From positions 124,001 through 188,000 of the forward strand of contig NZ_PDJU01000002.1 in the NCBI RefSeq assembly GCF_004116455.1: 64,000 nt of DNA. Direction: 5' to 3'. Every line of letters starts with the position of its first letter. The first letter of the stretch is position 1. The notes under the pieces were generated by a model, which was not told the DNA's origin, did not search any database, and saw nothing but the letters and a program-made list of their open reading frames with translations. This stretch comes from Arcobacter sp. F155 (GTDB lineage: Bacteria > Campylobacterota > Campylobacteria > Campylobacterales > Arcobacteraceae). Positions 18,513 through 28,466 of this stretch are shown piece after piece. Made by a program: the position numbers and the translations under genes.

Positions 18513-20380
18513 ATAGTGTTAGTCCTCTTTTTTATTATAGTTCTTATCTCAAAATCTTTAAAAGTATCAATCTCAAAACTTATTCTAACCCCCTTATCAT
18601 AAGAGTTATAATAATCAGACATATAGCTGGTTTCTAGCTTGCACTTTATATTTGAAGAAATAATATACTCATCAACCTTCAAGCTATATTCATCAATTTT
18701 CTCTACATCAAACTTTGTATTCCAAATTTGCTTAATGTTTGTATTCTCTTTAATATTCTTTATATTATCTATTACTATTATTTTATCATTTTCTAGTTTT
18801 ATATCTCTTTCTTGAACTACTCCAAGCTCTTTTTTGTATGCATAATTCTCACCTAAAAAATGATTTTCATCAAAATAAATACATTTTGCTTTTGTCCAAT
18901 TTGAATATCCAAAGTTCAATACTTGAGCCATCTGATTTGAATTATTTATCATCGCAGTATTATGACCAACTACTCCTATGAAATTATTTTTAAACTTTTT
19001 ATCAGTGTTGTAGGAATACGACCCTGCATCACAAAATATATTCTTATTATCACTCCAAACATCAAGATGAAACATATCGTTTGAAGCGGGTCTATCTTTG
19101 TAGCTGTGGCATCTAAGAAAGCTAAAAAAGTTTTTGTTTTTTAATATGTAGTATCCACCATCATCAAATTTTATTTTTTTATTTAACTCTTTAATTTCTT
19201 TATCTTCTAAAAAAAAATATTCTACTAACTTTTTATTATCATCAAACAGACTACAACCTCTATTTACTACACTAGCAAAGTTTAAACTACTTCTAAAATC
19301 TCTATAGTTATCACCTGTTAGTGGAAATAAATTTGCTCCATCATTTGAACCATAATTTGGAAGCCATCCATTTTCTTGAATAAACGAGTTTAAAAACTCT
19401 ATCATTTGTTGATGTCGTTGCTCTAGTTCTATTGGTAAGTTATAATTCATCTTTTTTGATACAACCATCACAAAAGAAAGTACATCTAAAGTAAGTCGTT
19501 GATAAATAAATGAATGCTGAATATATGAACCATCACTATATACTTGATATGATGTTTCTTTTAGTAAATACTTCAATCCTTTATTTATAAAATACTTTGA
19601 TTCCTTAAATTGTGAGAATATAAGTCCACTTATAAAAAGTCCAGCAGCTTCACTTATAGAGTGATTATTTTTAACTGATTTTACAGCATAATCTATATTT
19701 GCATCTATTCTTAAAAGTGAAGTATAAATACTTTTTACTATTTTTTGTTCATCTTCTTTAGTAAAAAACTCTCTAAAATATTCAAGTGCATTTATCCAAG
19801 CAAATACTCTAAAACTTATTTCTTGACCACATTTATAATTAACACCTTGAGGATATGGATTTTTTTCTATCCAGTCTAATATCTGAGCTATGCATTGTTT
19901 AGCATATTTTTCATCTTTTGTAGTACTATAAGCATTTATATAATAATACACTTGAGGAAACCTAGAAGCTTCCCATATAAGCTTTATATCTCCATACTCT
20001 CCAAAGTCTGGCAATTTATTCCATGATAGTGTATTATTTGCCTTAACTTTTGATATAGGATTCATCTGCCAATTGACGTTTCCGTCTTCACTATAATCAA
20101 AATACTCATTTGAAAAAGCAAATATCTTACCCTCAATAGCATTATCTGCTTTTTGTATGAATGATTTTCTGTCTATAAAATCATTATTAATTAAACCAAT
20201 TTTTTTATAGTAAAACTTTTCTATATTATAATTAGATACTTTTTTAAGTATCCTATCATTTACTTTATCAAAATAGTTTATCTTTCTTAGTATCTCATAC
20301 TTTACTCTAAACACAAACCAATCAAACCCCATAAGCTTGATGTATTCATATATTGGTTTGATTTTATTTAATAAGCTCAT
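18503..20380 (-). CDS. Heparinase II/III-like protein, copy 1, no signal peptide
   Basis: A 625-residue protein with an alpha/alpha-toroid region (about 90-330; VKNNHSISEAAGLFISGL carries the conserved Asn-His) and a beta-sandwich C-terminal domain (LRCHSYKDRPASNDMFHLDVW and FCDAGSYSYN). Family enzymes cleave uronate-containing polysaccharides by beta-elimination. The N-terminus (MSLLNKIKPIYEYIKLMG) has no recognisable signal peptide, so a periplasmic lyase role is doubtful. In the RP...D segment, a position often His in the family appears to be Ser. It overlaps the fused oxidoreductase gene by 17 bases. A nine-base T run occurs in the coding sequence near 19,209. A lyase or a uronyl-epimerase-like activity are both possible. 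Confidence 0.8.
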   Translation of the reverse strand: MSLLNKIKPIYEYIKLMGFDWFVFRVKYEILRKINYFDKVNDRILKKVSNYNIEKFYYKKIGLINNDFIDRKSFIQKADNAIEGKIFAFSNEYFDYSEDGNVNWQMNPISKVKANNTLSWNKLPDFGEYGDIKLIWEASRFPQVYYYINAYSTTKDEKYAKQCIAQILDWIEKNPYPQGVNYKCGQEISFRVFAWINALEYFREFFTKEDEQKIVKSIYTSLLRIDANIDYAVKSVKNNHSISEAAGLFISGLIFSQFKESKYFINKGLKYLLKETSYQVYSDGSYIQHSFIYQRLTLDVLSFVMVVSKKMNYNLPIELEQRHQQMIEFLNSFIQENGWLPNYGSNDGANLFPLTGDNYRDFRSSLNFASVVNRGCSLFDDNKKLVEYFFLEDKEIKELNKKIKFDDGGYYILKNKNFFSFLRCHSYKDRPASNDMFHLDVWSDNKNIFCDAGSYSYNTDKKFKNNFIGVVGHNTAMINNSNQMAQVLNFGYSNWTKAKCIYFDENHFLGENYAYKKELGVVQERDIKLENDKIIVIDNIKNIKENTNIKQIWNTKFDVEKIDEYSLKVDEYIISSNIKCKLETSYMSDYYNSYDKGVRISFEIDTFKDFEIRTIIKKRTNTICE

Positions 20381-22547
20381 TTAACTCATCTTCTAGTTCA
20401 TTTATTTGAACCACTCTATTTTCTTCAAGTGATCGTACATGTGCAAATGTTGCAAGTGTAGTATTTACTAATGACTCAAAAGATATAAGATTTTCTTTTG
20501 AAGATTTGATACTCTGTACAAACCCTACCATCTCATCTTTGTGTCCTTTATCTTGATTCCATTTTTTCATACTACTTGCGCCATAAGCATTTACTTTTTT
20601 ATAATTATCTAGCTCAAAAACTTTTCCTTCACAAAAAAGATTCATCTGCTCTTTTGGATATGATTTATTTCCATTTGCAAGATAACTAAGAGTTCCTATT
20701 GAGCCATCTCTAAATCTAAGATTTAATATTACATTATCATTTTTTATAGATAACTCTTTTTGGCTATTTAGTGCTACACTACTTACAGACTCAACTTCAC
20801 TATTTGCTAAAAAGCTCATAGTATCTATGAAGTGACACCCCTCACCAATAATACGACCACCACCTACAATAGGGTCATGCACCCAAAGATCTTTTGGTAA
20901 AACTCCTGCATTGATAATCATATTCATAGCAAGACCACTACTTCTACCTTTTGTCTTCATATATATATCTTGGATAAATGGTGAAAATCTTCTATTAAAC
21001 CCTACCATCAGTTTAGGAAGTCTGTTTTCAATTGCTAATTTATTACAACATTTCACTACCTCTGCTAACTGATTGATGTCAACAGCAAGCGGCTTCTCTA
21101 CAAATAAATTTTTTCCAGCTTCTAATGATTCTACAACTAAAGAAGCATGATTGTTATGTCTAGTAGTTATAAAGATAGTATTTATCTTTTCATCTTTTAA
21201 AAGCTCTTTATAGTCCGTCGTACTATACTCAAATCCAAACTTTTTAGCTGCAAGTGAACTAGAAAGTCCTTTACTGCTAGATACCCCTATAAGTTTTGCA
21301 GTTGAATCTTTAAGGATAGGAAGAACTATCAATTTTGTAAAGTTTCCTGCTCCTATCACACCAATTCCAACTTCACTTGATATTGCACTGCTATTTGAAG
21401 TTATAAGATTTACTTTTCGTTCAATTTTTACGTTTTCTTTTGTTTCATACTCTAGAACTACACCTAAAGCATCACGATTGTTAAGTATCTCATTATAAGC
21501 TTTCGGTGCATCTGTGAATTTATACTTATGTGTTACAAGATAATCAAAATTAAGTCCTCCAGATGAAAGAAGTTGAAGTATAGCTTGAAAATTTCTATTT
21601 TCAGTCCATCTTACATATCCTACTGGATAGTCTATCCCTTCTACCTCATACTTATCATCATATCTTCCTGGTCCATAAGAGCTAGATATATGAAACGCTA
21701 TCTCTTTTTCATAAAATGGTGGTCGTGGTATGTTCATACCTATAGCACCAACAGCTACTATTCTACCCTTTCTTCTAGTTATCTCTGCAGCTTGCTCTAA
21801 TGGTCCATTTGATTTAGTAGCAGCTGTGATGATTACACCATCTACACCTATCTCATCTGTATGATTTGCCACAAAAGATATAGGGTCTTCTCCGTTAGCT
21901 GGATTTAATGCTATAAAGCCATTTGTTCTTGCAAGTTCTACTTTACCATTGTCTATATCTACACCTATTGCCTCACATCCATTTGCTTTTAAAAACTCCA
22001 TAGTAATTTGACCAATAAGCCCAAGACCAATTACTACTACTTTTTCTCCAAGTGTAGGTTGAAATAATCTTATCCCTTGTAAAGCAATTGAAGCTATCAC
22101 AGTAAAAGAAGCTTGTTCAAAAGATACATTATCAGGTATTTTAGCAACTAAGTTTTTCCCTACAGCTACTACCTCACTATGAGCACCATTTGAGACGACT
22201 CTATCACCTACTTTAAACTCTGTGACATTACGACCAACTTCAATAACAGTTCCAGCATTACAATACCCCAAAGGCATAGGCTCACCAAGCTTAGCAAATA
22301 CAGTTTCAAGTGTAGGTACAAGACCATCTGTTTTTATCTTATCAAGTACCATTTTTACTTTATCTGGTTGAGCTTTAGCTTTTTGTATGTAAGAGCCTCT
22401 ACCAAACTCCAAAAGCATTCTTTCAGTACCAGGAGATATAAGACTTCTCTCTGTTTTTATTAATACTTCATTTGCTCCACAATTTGGAAGAGGTATCTCT
22501 TCTAGTAGTATCTCACCTTTTTTAAGGTCTTGTAGTAGTTGTTTCAT
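20364..22547 (-). CDS. Fused MDR-type dehydrogenase and Gfo/Idh/MocA oxidoreductase, copy 1
   Basis: A 727-residue fusion. The N-terminal part (about 1-365) is a medium-chain dehydrogenase fold with cofactor motif VIGLGLIGQ; the GHE zinc-ligand motif of alcohol dehydrogenases is not seen. The C-terminal part (about 390-727) is a Gfo/Idh/MocA domain with IGVIGAGNF, the VEKPLAV motif and GEGCHFIDT carrying the likely catalytic His. Such fusions are found in polysaccharide loci; their reaction is not known to me. SYGPGRYDDKYE and YVRWTENRN are shared with the copy at 40,933-43,065. GAGGAG lies before the ATG at 22547. Confidence 0.85.
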   Translation of the reverse strand: MKQLLQDLKKGEILLEEIPLPNCGANEVLIKTERSLISPGTERMLLEFGRGSYIQKAKAQPDKVKMVLDKIKTDGLVPTLETVFAKLGEPMPLGYCNAGTVIEVGRNVTEFKVGDRVVSNGAHSEVVAVGKNLVAKIPDNVSFEQASFTVIASIALQGIRLFQPTLGEKVVVIGLGLIGQITMEFLKANGCEAIGVDIDNGKVELARTNGFIALNPANGEDPISFVANHTDEIGVDGVIITAATKSNGPLEQAAEITRRKGRIVAVGAIGMNIPRPPFYEKEIAFHISSSYGPGRYDDKYEVEGIDYPVGYVRWTENRNFQAILQLLSSGGLNFDYLVTHKYKFTDAPKAYNEILNNRDALGVVLEYETKENVKIERKVNLITSNSSAISSEVGIGVIGAGNFTKLIVLPILKDSTAKLIGVSSSKGLSSSLAAKKFGFEYSTTDYKELLKDEKINTIFITTRHNNHASLVVESLEAGKNLFVEKPLAVDINQLAEVVKCCNKLAIENRLPKLMVGFNRRFSPFIQDIYMKTKGRSSGLAMNMIINAGVLPKDLWVHDPIVGGGRIIGEGCHFIDTMSFLANSEVESVSSVALNSQKELSIKNDNVILNLRFRDGSIGTLSYLANGNKSYPKEQMNLFCEGKVFELDNYKKVNAYGASSMKKWNQDKGHKDEMVGFVQSIKSSKENLISFESLVNTTLATFAHVRSLEENRVVQINELEDELNELIK

Positions 22548-22710
22548 GTTTCGTTTACTCCTCTTATTTTATTATCTAATGCAATCATTTTTTTCATCTC
22601 TCACCACCAATATCTTCAAATGTTATTCTTTTCCTACTTTTATCTCCCACACTTGGAGTATCACTAAGCCTTTTTTCTACCCAACTAAAATCATTTTTAT
22701 TTGAGTATAT
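22544..22710 (-). other. Inter-gene remnant with coding character and a 17-codon mini-ORF
   Basis: After the DUF4238 stop the same frame stays open for 38 codons, reading KNDFSWVEKRLSDTP and RKRITFEDIGGER before a TGA at 22,594, but it has no start codon. That TGA overlaps an ATG (ATGA) opening a 17-codon ORF, MKKMIALDNKIRGVNET. Its own stop overlaps the ATG of the fused oxidoreductase (ATGA). The chain of overlaps matches the packing of real genes here. It is probably the 3' end of a lost gene, with the mini-ORF now at most a coupling leader. I do not recognise the family. Confidence 0.5.
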
Positions 22711-23715
22711 TTATGAAGTCGTATTTTTCACTATTAGGTCATTGTAGTGAATCACATTCTCTTTTGAAAAATTCCATATAGTTCTATCTAACAAATCAGG
22801 TGCTTTTTGTTCTAAGTATGATGGCTCGATAATGCATATAGAATATTTAGGACTTATAGGATAGTAAATCTCTATCCCTTTACTATTAAATCCATTTGAA
22901 TAAAGTATATGATTTAGATTTGCTTTTTTTACTACAGGATTATCACATGTAAAAAATGGTATTTCACTATTATTTACACAAAATATCCACTTATAGTACA
23001 TTATGATATTTTCAATATCTTCTGCGATATCAAACATCATTCTAAGATGTTGTATTTTTGTATATTTTTCATCAACACTTACACTAAAAGAATCTTTTCC
23101 AAACTTACCACTTCTAACACTTTCTATATACTCTTTAAAGCTATCTTCACCTAACTTTTTTTTTAACTCTTCATCTTGTTCTATTTTATCAATATTATCT
23201 ATCATCGTACCTGCAAGATGTTTTCCAAACTGCTGTGTAAACTGTTCAAATACTATTCTTGTTTCAGTAGTTCTAGTGTGTTGTAATGCGATGAAAAATG
23301 ACAATTCTACTATATCTTCTATCTTTATAAATTGATGTTTTATGAAATAATCTAATGGCAATGCTCTTACATCTTCAACTCTTTTAATGATACCTTTTAT
23401 CACTTCACTGTTGATAGCTTCTATCTCAGACAATGACTTTTCATAAAGTTGCCCTGTTATGTATTCCAATACTTTTGCTTTTTCAGTCTCATCTTTGATG
23501 GTTTCTTCTATTTTCTCACACATTTGATCCATCTGTTCTTGTGAAACATCAGGAAAATCATAAAAATAGTTTGACGATGCTACACTTTGCACACTGTTTG
23601 AAAATGATTTTTTCAGATTTTTATCATAAACCCATATTTGACTATCTGATATATCATTTAGCCATCTTTTTAAATAAAACTGTGGTACATAGTGTTGTCG
23701 TTTAACTTTCTTCAT
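22711..23715 (-). CDS. DUF4238 protein coupled to wzy
   Basis: A 334-residue soluble protein with the DUF4238 start KRQHYVPQFYLKRW (4-17), an ALQHTRT helix near the middle, FFTCDNPVV and IYYPISPKYSICI in the C-terminal part. Function of DUF4238 is unknown; members are scattered accessory genes. The start ATG overlaps the wzy stop as ATGA, so it is translated as part of the glycan operon, yet nothing in it resembles a sugar enzyme. Downstream is a coding remnant, which suggests it arrived by replacing another gene. There is no signal peptide or membrane segment. Confidence 0.85.
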   Translation of the reverse strand: MKKVKRQHYVPQFYLKRWLNDISDSQIWVYDKNLKKSFSNSVQSVASSNYFYDFPDVSQEQMDQMCEKIEETIKDETEKAKVLEYITGQLYEKSLSEIEAINSEVIKGIIKRVEDVRALPLDYFIKHQFIKIEDIVELSFFIALQHTRTTETRIVFEQFTQQFGKHLAGTMIDNIDKIEQDEELKKKLGEDSFKEYIESVRSGKFGKDSFSVSVDEKYTKIQHLRMMFDIAEDIENIIMYYKWIFCVNNSEIPFFTCDNPVVKKANLNHILYSNGFNSKGIEIYYPISPKYSICIIEPSYLEQKAPDLLDRTIWNFSKENVIHYNDLIVKNTTS

Positions 23716-25010
23716 AAACCAACCTCTCCACTTTTAACTTTTTTCCTAAATAGTATTTGAGGTAGTAAAGTATTTTTTGTAAAATAAACAAATACATAAA
23801 GTGCAAATCCTACTAAAGTATTAGCTACTATAGTAATAAATTCAAAATGCATTACATAATAAGTAATCATAAAGAGTAATGCAATTTTAAATGATGATAT
23901 TTGATTTTTAATAACTATGTATCTAAAACAAAGCATAATAAATATATATTCAAATAAAGAATTTATTATAGACAATGGTCCAAAATTAGCATAATTATAT
24001 GCAATTATTCCACTTGTAATAGTACCATACACATTATTAGTACCTTCAATAATTTTCTGATTTGAAATATCAACAACATGCTCATATACTTTTATATTAG
24101 GGTTTACGATTGTATCTCCTATTATAGTGGAGTAAAAATAGTATTTTAAGTCAAAATCAAAAAACATATAATAATCTATAACATACGGTATAGTTTGTGT
24201 AAATCTTGTAATACCAGCTATTATTGGTACAGCAATTTGAAAATCATGATGCTCTCCCATATTAATTTGATAATATGTCAAATAAGACAAAACTATAATT
24301 GTAGAAAATAAAATTAAATATTTTAATCTAAAATAAAATAGCATAATTACTAAGTAGGCGAATGCTATTGAAACCATTCCATTTTTAGTTGCAAAAATAA
24401 AATGCTCAAATAATCCAAATAAAGCTAGTCCAAAAATAAATGCAAAGATAGATGTTATTTTTCGTTTTTGAAATAAATACTCGATAGATACCCCTAATAC
24501 CAATACATACATAAATGATTTAACCAAGAAAATAAAAAATGGACTATAATCTAGTGATGCTCTATAAGCCACAGATTCAGAATATGAAGAAAAAGCAATA
24601 TTAAAAAATACTTGATTTACATCTACATTCATAAGTATATAAATAGTAGCTAAACCTATAACTACGAAGTATTTTGAAGTATTAATAAACTTTATGTCAT
24701 TGTTTTGTTTTCCAAACAAAACAATGCTTATCATAATAAATACATAAGGTATAACATACACAAGAATTGAATAAATTATCCAACTCATTAAGCTTGGAGT
24801 AATTATATTTAAACCAGAATTTGGATAGAAAATATCAGTAAATTCAGTAATAAAAAGTGTGAATGTTCCACCTATCATATAAAAAGTAAAATAATAAAAA
24901 TATATCAATTTTGGAATAAAAGTATGTTTTACTTTTTTGTATAAATGAATATATAACAACAAAAAAAATATACTAACAACTACTTTGTATAAAAGAATCC
25001 ACTCATTCAT
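23712..25010 (-). CDS. wzy: Wzy-like O-antigen/capsule polymerase
   Basis: A 432-residue inner-membrane protein with about ten to twelve hydrophobic spans and one larger periplasmic loop (about 290-350) containing DTIVNPNIKVYEHVVD and GTNNVYGTITSG. That topology, together with its place between a glycosyltransferase and the rest of the locus, fits an oligosaccharide-repeat polymerase; the primary sequence of Wzy is poorly conserved. It would join lipid-linked repeats in the periplasm. It overlaps the upstream GT4 gene by eight bases and the downstream DUF4238 gene by four. It is the best polymerase candidate in the window. Confidence 0.75.
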   Translation of the reverse strand: MNEWILLYKVVVSIFFLLLYIHLYKKVKHTFIPKLIYFYYFTFYMIGGTFTLFITEFTDIFYPNSGLNIITPSLMSWIIYSILVYVIPYVFIMISIVLFGKQNNDIKFINTSKYFVVIGLATIYILMNVDVNQVFFNIAFSSYSESVAYRASLDYSPFFIFLVKSFMYVLVLGVSIEYLFQKRKITSIFAFIFGLALFGLFEHFIFATKNGMVSIAFAYLVIMLFYFRLKYLILFSTIIVLSYLTYYQINMGEHHDFQIAVPIIAGITRFTQTIPYVIDYYMFFDFDLKYYFYSTIIGDTIVNPNIKVYEHVVDISNQKIIEGTNNVYGTITSGIIAYNYANFGPLSIINSLFEYIFIMLCFRYIVIKNQISSFKIALLFMITYYVMHFEFITIVANTLVGFALYVFVYFTKNTLLPQILFRKKVKSGEVGL

Positions 25011-26106
25011 TTAAAAAATCACCTAATTTTATATAGTCTTCATCTGCTAAATATTTATTTGATTGCAAGCTCTTAAAATTCTCAGAAATTTCGTTATAGT
25101 TAAGATTTTCTATAAATTTTATTAGATTTTCTTTATCACAACACTTTATAGTCTCACCTATACGATACTCTTCTACAAGCTCACCTAAATATGTGCCACT
25201 ACTAGTAATAATAGGCACCTGAAAATACATAGCTTCATACAGTTTGTTTGGCAGTGCTATCTTGTTGTTTAAAGACCCATTAGTAGTATCATAAGGCATA
25301 TAAAGTATATCAAGACTCGCATATATCTTTGCACTATCTTGAAAAAAATTGTACTCTCCAAAATATTTTATATTATTATATTTATATGCATACTCTTCTA
25401 CTAGTTTTTGATAAGTCCCTTTTCCATATATATGTACTTCAAATCTATCATCATTTTTCACAGTTTCAAAAAGTATTTCATAAGGTTTTCCCTGCAAAAG
25501 AAGTCCAACTATTCCTATAACAACTTTATTATTGTTTATTTTTTTAACTTTTTGGGGTAATAAAGTTGATAAAGGTTTATTTTCTAACAAAAACCACTTA
25601 CCATTAAATATTTTACTATAATACATATCATAAAATTTTGGCGAAGTTACTATAAGCTTATCTACAAACCTGAACATAAACTGCTCAATTGCTCTCATCA
25701 CTTTTGATTTTAAACTATTTGTATAGGTATGACTTCGTAGGTCTGATATCTCAATCACTATTTTTGTATTAGTTTTTTGGAAAAGTGTACATATTTTAAA
25801 AAATGCCAATGTATCTATATTGTTTACAATTAATGTATCATATTTATTAACTTTTAATATTTTGTATAACTTTTGTACAGATTGTAAATATTTACCTATT
25901 CGCTGAAGATAGTTTCCATTTGATATGCTTGCTATATTTTCATTTAACTTACAGCTACTATTATACTCATCTGATAAATCTTTCATATAATCACGATAAA
26001 AGTAAATCACACTTACATCATTTGAAGTAGCTAAGTGTTTTATCTGCTTTACAAATCTAGGATTTGGCTGATGTGAAAGTAAAAATAGTATCTGTTTTTT
26101 ATCCAT
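25003..26106 (-). CDS. GT4 glycosyltransferase
   Basis: A 367-residue family 4 glycosyltransferase. The N-terminal half has ILFLLSHQPNPRFVKQ and a TNTKIVIEISDLRSHT segment. The C-terminal donor domain has KVVIGIVGLLLQGKPYEIL, and NKLYEAMYFQVPIITSS corresponds to the E-containing donor-binding motif. It would act at the cytoplasmic face on the lipid-linked repeat. It overlaps asnB by eight bases upstream and wzy by eight bases downstream. The sugar donor cannot be inferred. Confidence 0.85.
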   Translation of the reverse strand: MDKKQILFLLSHQPNPRFVKQIKHLATSNDVSVIYFYRDYMKDLSDEYNSSCKLNENIASISNGNYLQRIGKYLQSVQKLYKILKVNKYDTLIVNNIDTLAFFKICTLFQKTNTKIVIEISDLRSHTYTNSLKSKVMRAIEQFMFRFVDKLIVTSPKFYDMYYSKIFNGKWFLLENKPLSTLLPQKVKKINNNKVVIGIVGLLLQGKPYEILFETVKNDDRFEVHIYGKGTYQKLVEEYAYKYNNIKYFGEYNFFQDSAKIYASLDILYMPYDTTNGSLNNKIALPNKLYEAMYFQVPIITSSGTYLGELVEEYRIGETIKCCDKENLIKFIENLNYNEISENFKSLQSNKYLADEDYIKLGDFLNE

Positions 26107-27949
26107 TATTTACCATCCAAATATTGAGTGAATATAGTATCCACAGTTGATACCCATAGTTTTTACTTTGGCAGTGTTTACTGTAAATATCTTCAAGAAA
26201 TTCATCTTTGATATACTCTTTTATAGGTGAGTTTTTATCTAAAATATCATTTTTAAACCACACTGGCATAGTATCTTGTAAAAATGGATTTAGAAGCATC
26301 CCAAATCCTACTTTTGGAGCATTTACAATATACTCAGGTAATTTATCTTTGGCAATATCTTTGATAATAGTCTTTGCTCCATGCTTCATTTTTATACTCC
26401 ACGGTAGTGATGCACTATATTCCACCAATGTATGATCCATAAAAGGACTTCTCGCTTCTATACTTGCAGCCATGCTTGGATAATCAACTCTTGGAAGTAA
26501 TAGTTCTGCAAGTCTAAGCTTATATTCTACATTTAAAACTTTTCGTAAAAAACTATCTTTAGAGTCTATATTTATCTCATCACTTATCTTTTTGATAATC
26601 TTGTATGAGTCGTAACCTTTATTTTTCTTCCAAAATTTTGATTTTTGATTTTCAGAAAAACCAAATATAAACCTTCGTGCATAAACTGGGTTTTCTAAAA
26701 CACTGTTTACTTTCTTCTTTATTTTATTTGGAAATGGAAGTTTGGTAATAATCCTTGACAAACTCTCTGGAATAAATTTCATATACTTATCAAGCTTTAC
26801 AAGTTTATCATAAATAGGGTATCCACCTATCTCATCTCCACCTTCTCCCACAAGTAAAACTTTAAATCCATTTTCTCTTACTATTTTTGATATACCATAC
26901 ATCAAAGCCGTATTTGGATCACCTGTTGGTATATCTTTTGAGATGCTCAAATACTCTTCTATCCAGTCTATAAAATCTTGCTCTGAGATTTGATTTGGCA
27001 AGTATTTTACACCCATCTCTTTAGAGTATTTTTCAGCTATCACCGACTCATCAAATTTTGAAGTTTTTTCATATGAGATATTTATAGTAGATATCTCATC
27101 ACTTCTGTTTTGTTTAGTATAAAAAAGATTGAGCGAACTATCTAGCCCTCCACTAAGAGCTATAGAGATAGTTACATCAGCTACATTTCTATACTTCATA
27201 GCAGTTTCTAACAACTTTTCAGTCTGTTCCTTAGCTTCATCGTAGCTACAACTATTCTTGGTATTTAGATAATCAGCTATATCCCAATACTTATGTTTAC
27301 TCATACCAGAACTTGATATCTCATAATAATATCCAGCTTCAATTTTAGATACATTTTTAAAAAATGTTTGCGGTGCAGGAACAGTTAAAAAAGTAAGATA
27401 ATGATATATAGCTTCATCATTAAACTCTTTTTTTATCAGTCCACTTTCAAAAAAAGCTTGATTTTCAGAAGAAAAGTAGAGTGTATCATCTACCGTTGTA
27501 AAATAAAAAGGTTTTTTACCAAATCTATCTCTTACTAAATATACTTTTTGTTTAACCTTGTCATATAAAGCTATTGCGAACATACCTGTAAACTTTTGCA
27601 GAGCTTCTATACCCCATTTTTTATAAGCATAAATAATCACTTCAGTATCTGAGTGATCAGTTTTAAATACAAACTCATCTTTGAACTCTTTTTTTATCTC
27701 TTCATGATTGTATATCTCACCATTAAAAACTATTACAATATCTTCATCATGACTTAGCATAGGCTGATTTGAACCTGTTGATAAATCTATTATCGAAAGT
27801 CGTACATGTCCAAAAACCACATTTTCATCACTCCACATTCCACTTGCATCTGGTCCTCTGTGAGAGATAGAACTATTAAATTTTTCTACATACTCTTTAT
27901 CATTTTCTTTAATATTTTTAAAATTTATTGCACCTGTTATTCCACACAT
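26099..27949 (-). CDS. asnB: Asparagine-synthase-like glutamine amidotransferase of the glycan locus
   Basis: A 616-residue protein. Cys2 in MCGITGAINF is the glutaminase nucleophile of the N-terminal class II domain (about 1-200; RGPDASG and FNGEIYNHEE are typical). The C-terminal synthetase domain has the PP-loop SGGLDSS. In O-antigen loci such AsnB relatives (for example WbpS) amidate uronic acids, and this locus encodes three UDP-sugar 6-dehydrogenases. That role is inferred; a plain asparagine synthetase is the alternative. It overlaps the downstream GT4 gene by eight bases. Confidence 0.92.
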   Translation of the reverse strand: MCGITGAINFKNIKENDKEYVEKFNSSISHRGPDASGMWSDENVVFGHVRLSIIDLSTGSNQPMLSHDEDIVIVFNGEIYNHEEIKKEFKDEFVFKTDHSDTEVIIYAYKKWGIEALQKFTGMFAIALYDKVKQKVYLVRDRFGKKPFYFTTVDDTLYFSSENQAFFESGLIKKEFNDEAIYHYLTFLTVPAPQTFFKNVSKIEAGYYYEISSSGMSKHKYWDIADYLNTKNSCSYDEAKEQTEKLLETAMKYRNVADVTISIALSGGLDSSLNLFYTKQNRSDEISTINISYEKTSKFDESVIAEKYSKEMGVKYLPNQISEQDFIDWIEEYLSISKDIPTGDPNTALMYGISKIVRENGFKVLLVGEGGDEIGGYPIYDKLVKLDKYMKFIPESLSRIITKLPFPNKIKKKVNSVLENPVYARRFIFGFSENQKSKFWKKNKGYDSYKIIKKISDEINIDSKDSFLRKVLNVEYKLRLAELLLPRVDYPSMAASIEARSPFMDHTLVEYSASLPWSIKMKHGAKTIIKDIAKDKLPEYIVNAPKVGFGMLLNPFLQDTMPVWFKNDILDKNSPIKEYIKDEFLEDIYSKHCQSKNYGYQLWILYSLNIWMVNNG

Positions 27950-27959
27950 TTTATTTTCC

Positions 27960-28466
27960 TTATTTTAGAAGATTTATTAAAAGCATTTTAATGTACCCTG
28001 AATCTATAATAGTCTTTTGTAAGTAAAATATGCAAAAAAACAAATATAATAGTGCGCCATAAAAATAAATACTGCTTGAATATTTATATTTATCCTCATT
28101 TTCTACAATAGATAAATATTTATCTGAATAAAAAATAAACATCACAGACCCCATACTTATAAGACCAACTAAGTAATATGTGTAAGGAACAACTAAAACA
28201 CCTGGAAGATAAGTAAATGCAAGTGCAATAAGAAATGGTATTGAATCTTTAAATGAAATTTTATGTAATACTTGTCCAAAAATATATAATCCTGGATTAT
28301 CACTATGTCCTGCATTATGATAAAAAGATGGCTCTCCCCATACACCATAAATGTTAGCATTGTTAATACCTAATATTGACTGTTCAACTTCTCTATATCT
28401 TCCACCCCAAGTTATAATAATATCATTGTCTTCTGCATTAATAATTTTTTTTAAACAATTAGCCAT
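27960..28466 (-). pseudogene. Internally deleted copy of the 33-kb multi-TM protein
   Basis: A 168-residue ORF whose two halves match separate parts of the protein at 32,631-33,794. GINNANIYGVWGEPSFYHNAG and SDNPGLYIFGQ match GINKSNIYGV and SDDQGLYVFSQ near that protein's N-terminus. The following FLIALAFTYLPGVLVVPYTY matches FYIGIMFNSLFGILVIPSLN near its C-terminus. About 220 residues, covering most membrane spans, are missing. The junction is in frame, so a short protein with about three spans could still be made. It overlaps gtrA by eight bases. It is called a pseudogene because the catalytic body is gone. Confidence 0.7.

Noticed and set aside
19209-19217. Nine-base homopolymer in the heparinase-like gene as a phase-variation tract
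   Set aside because: The frame is intact, A/T runs of this length are frequent in this AT-rich DNA, and phase-variable tracts in this phylum are usually longer G/C runs.
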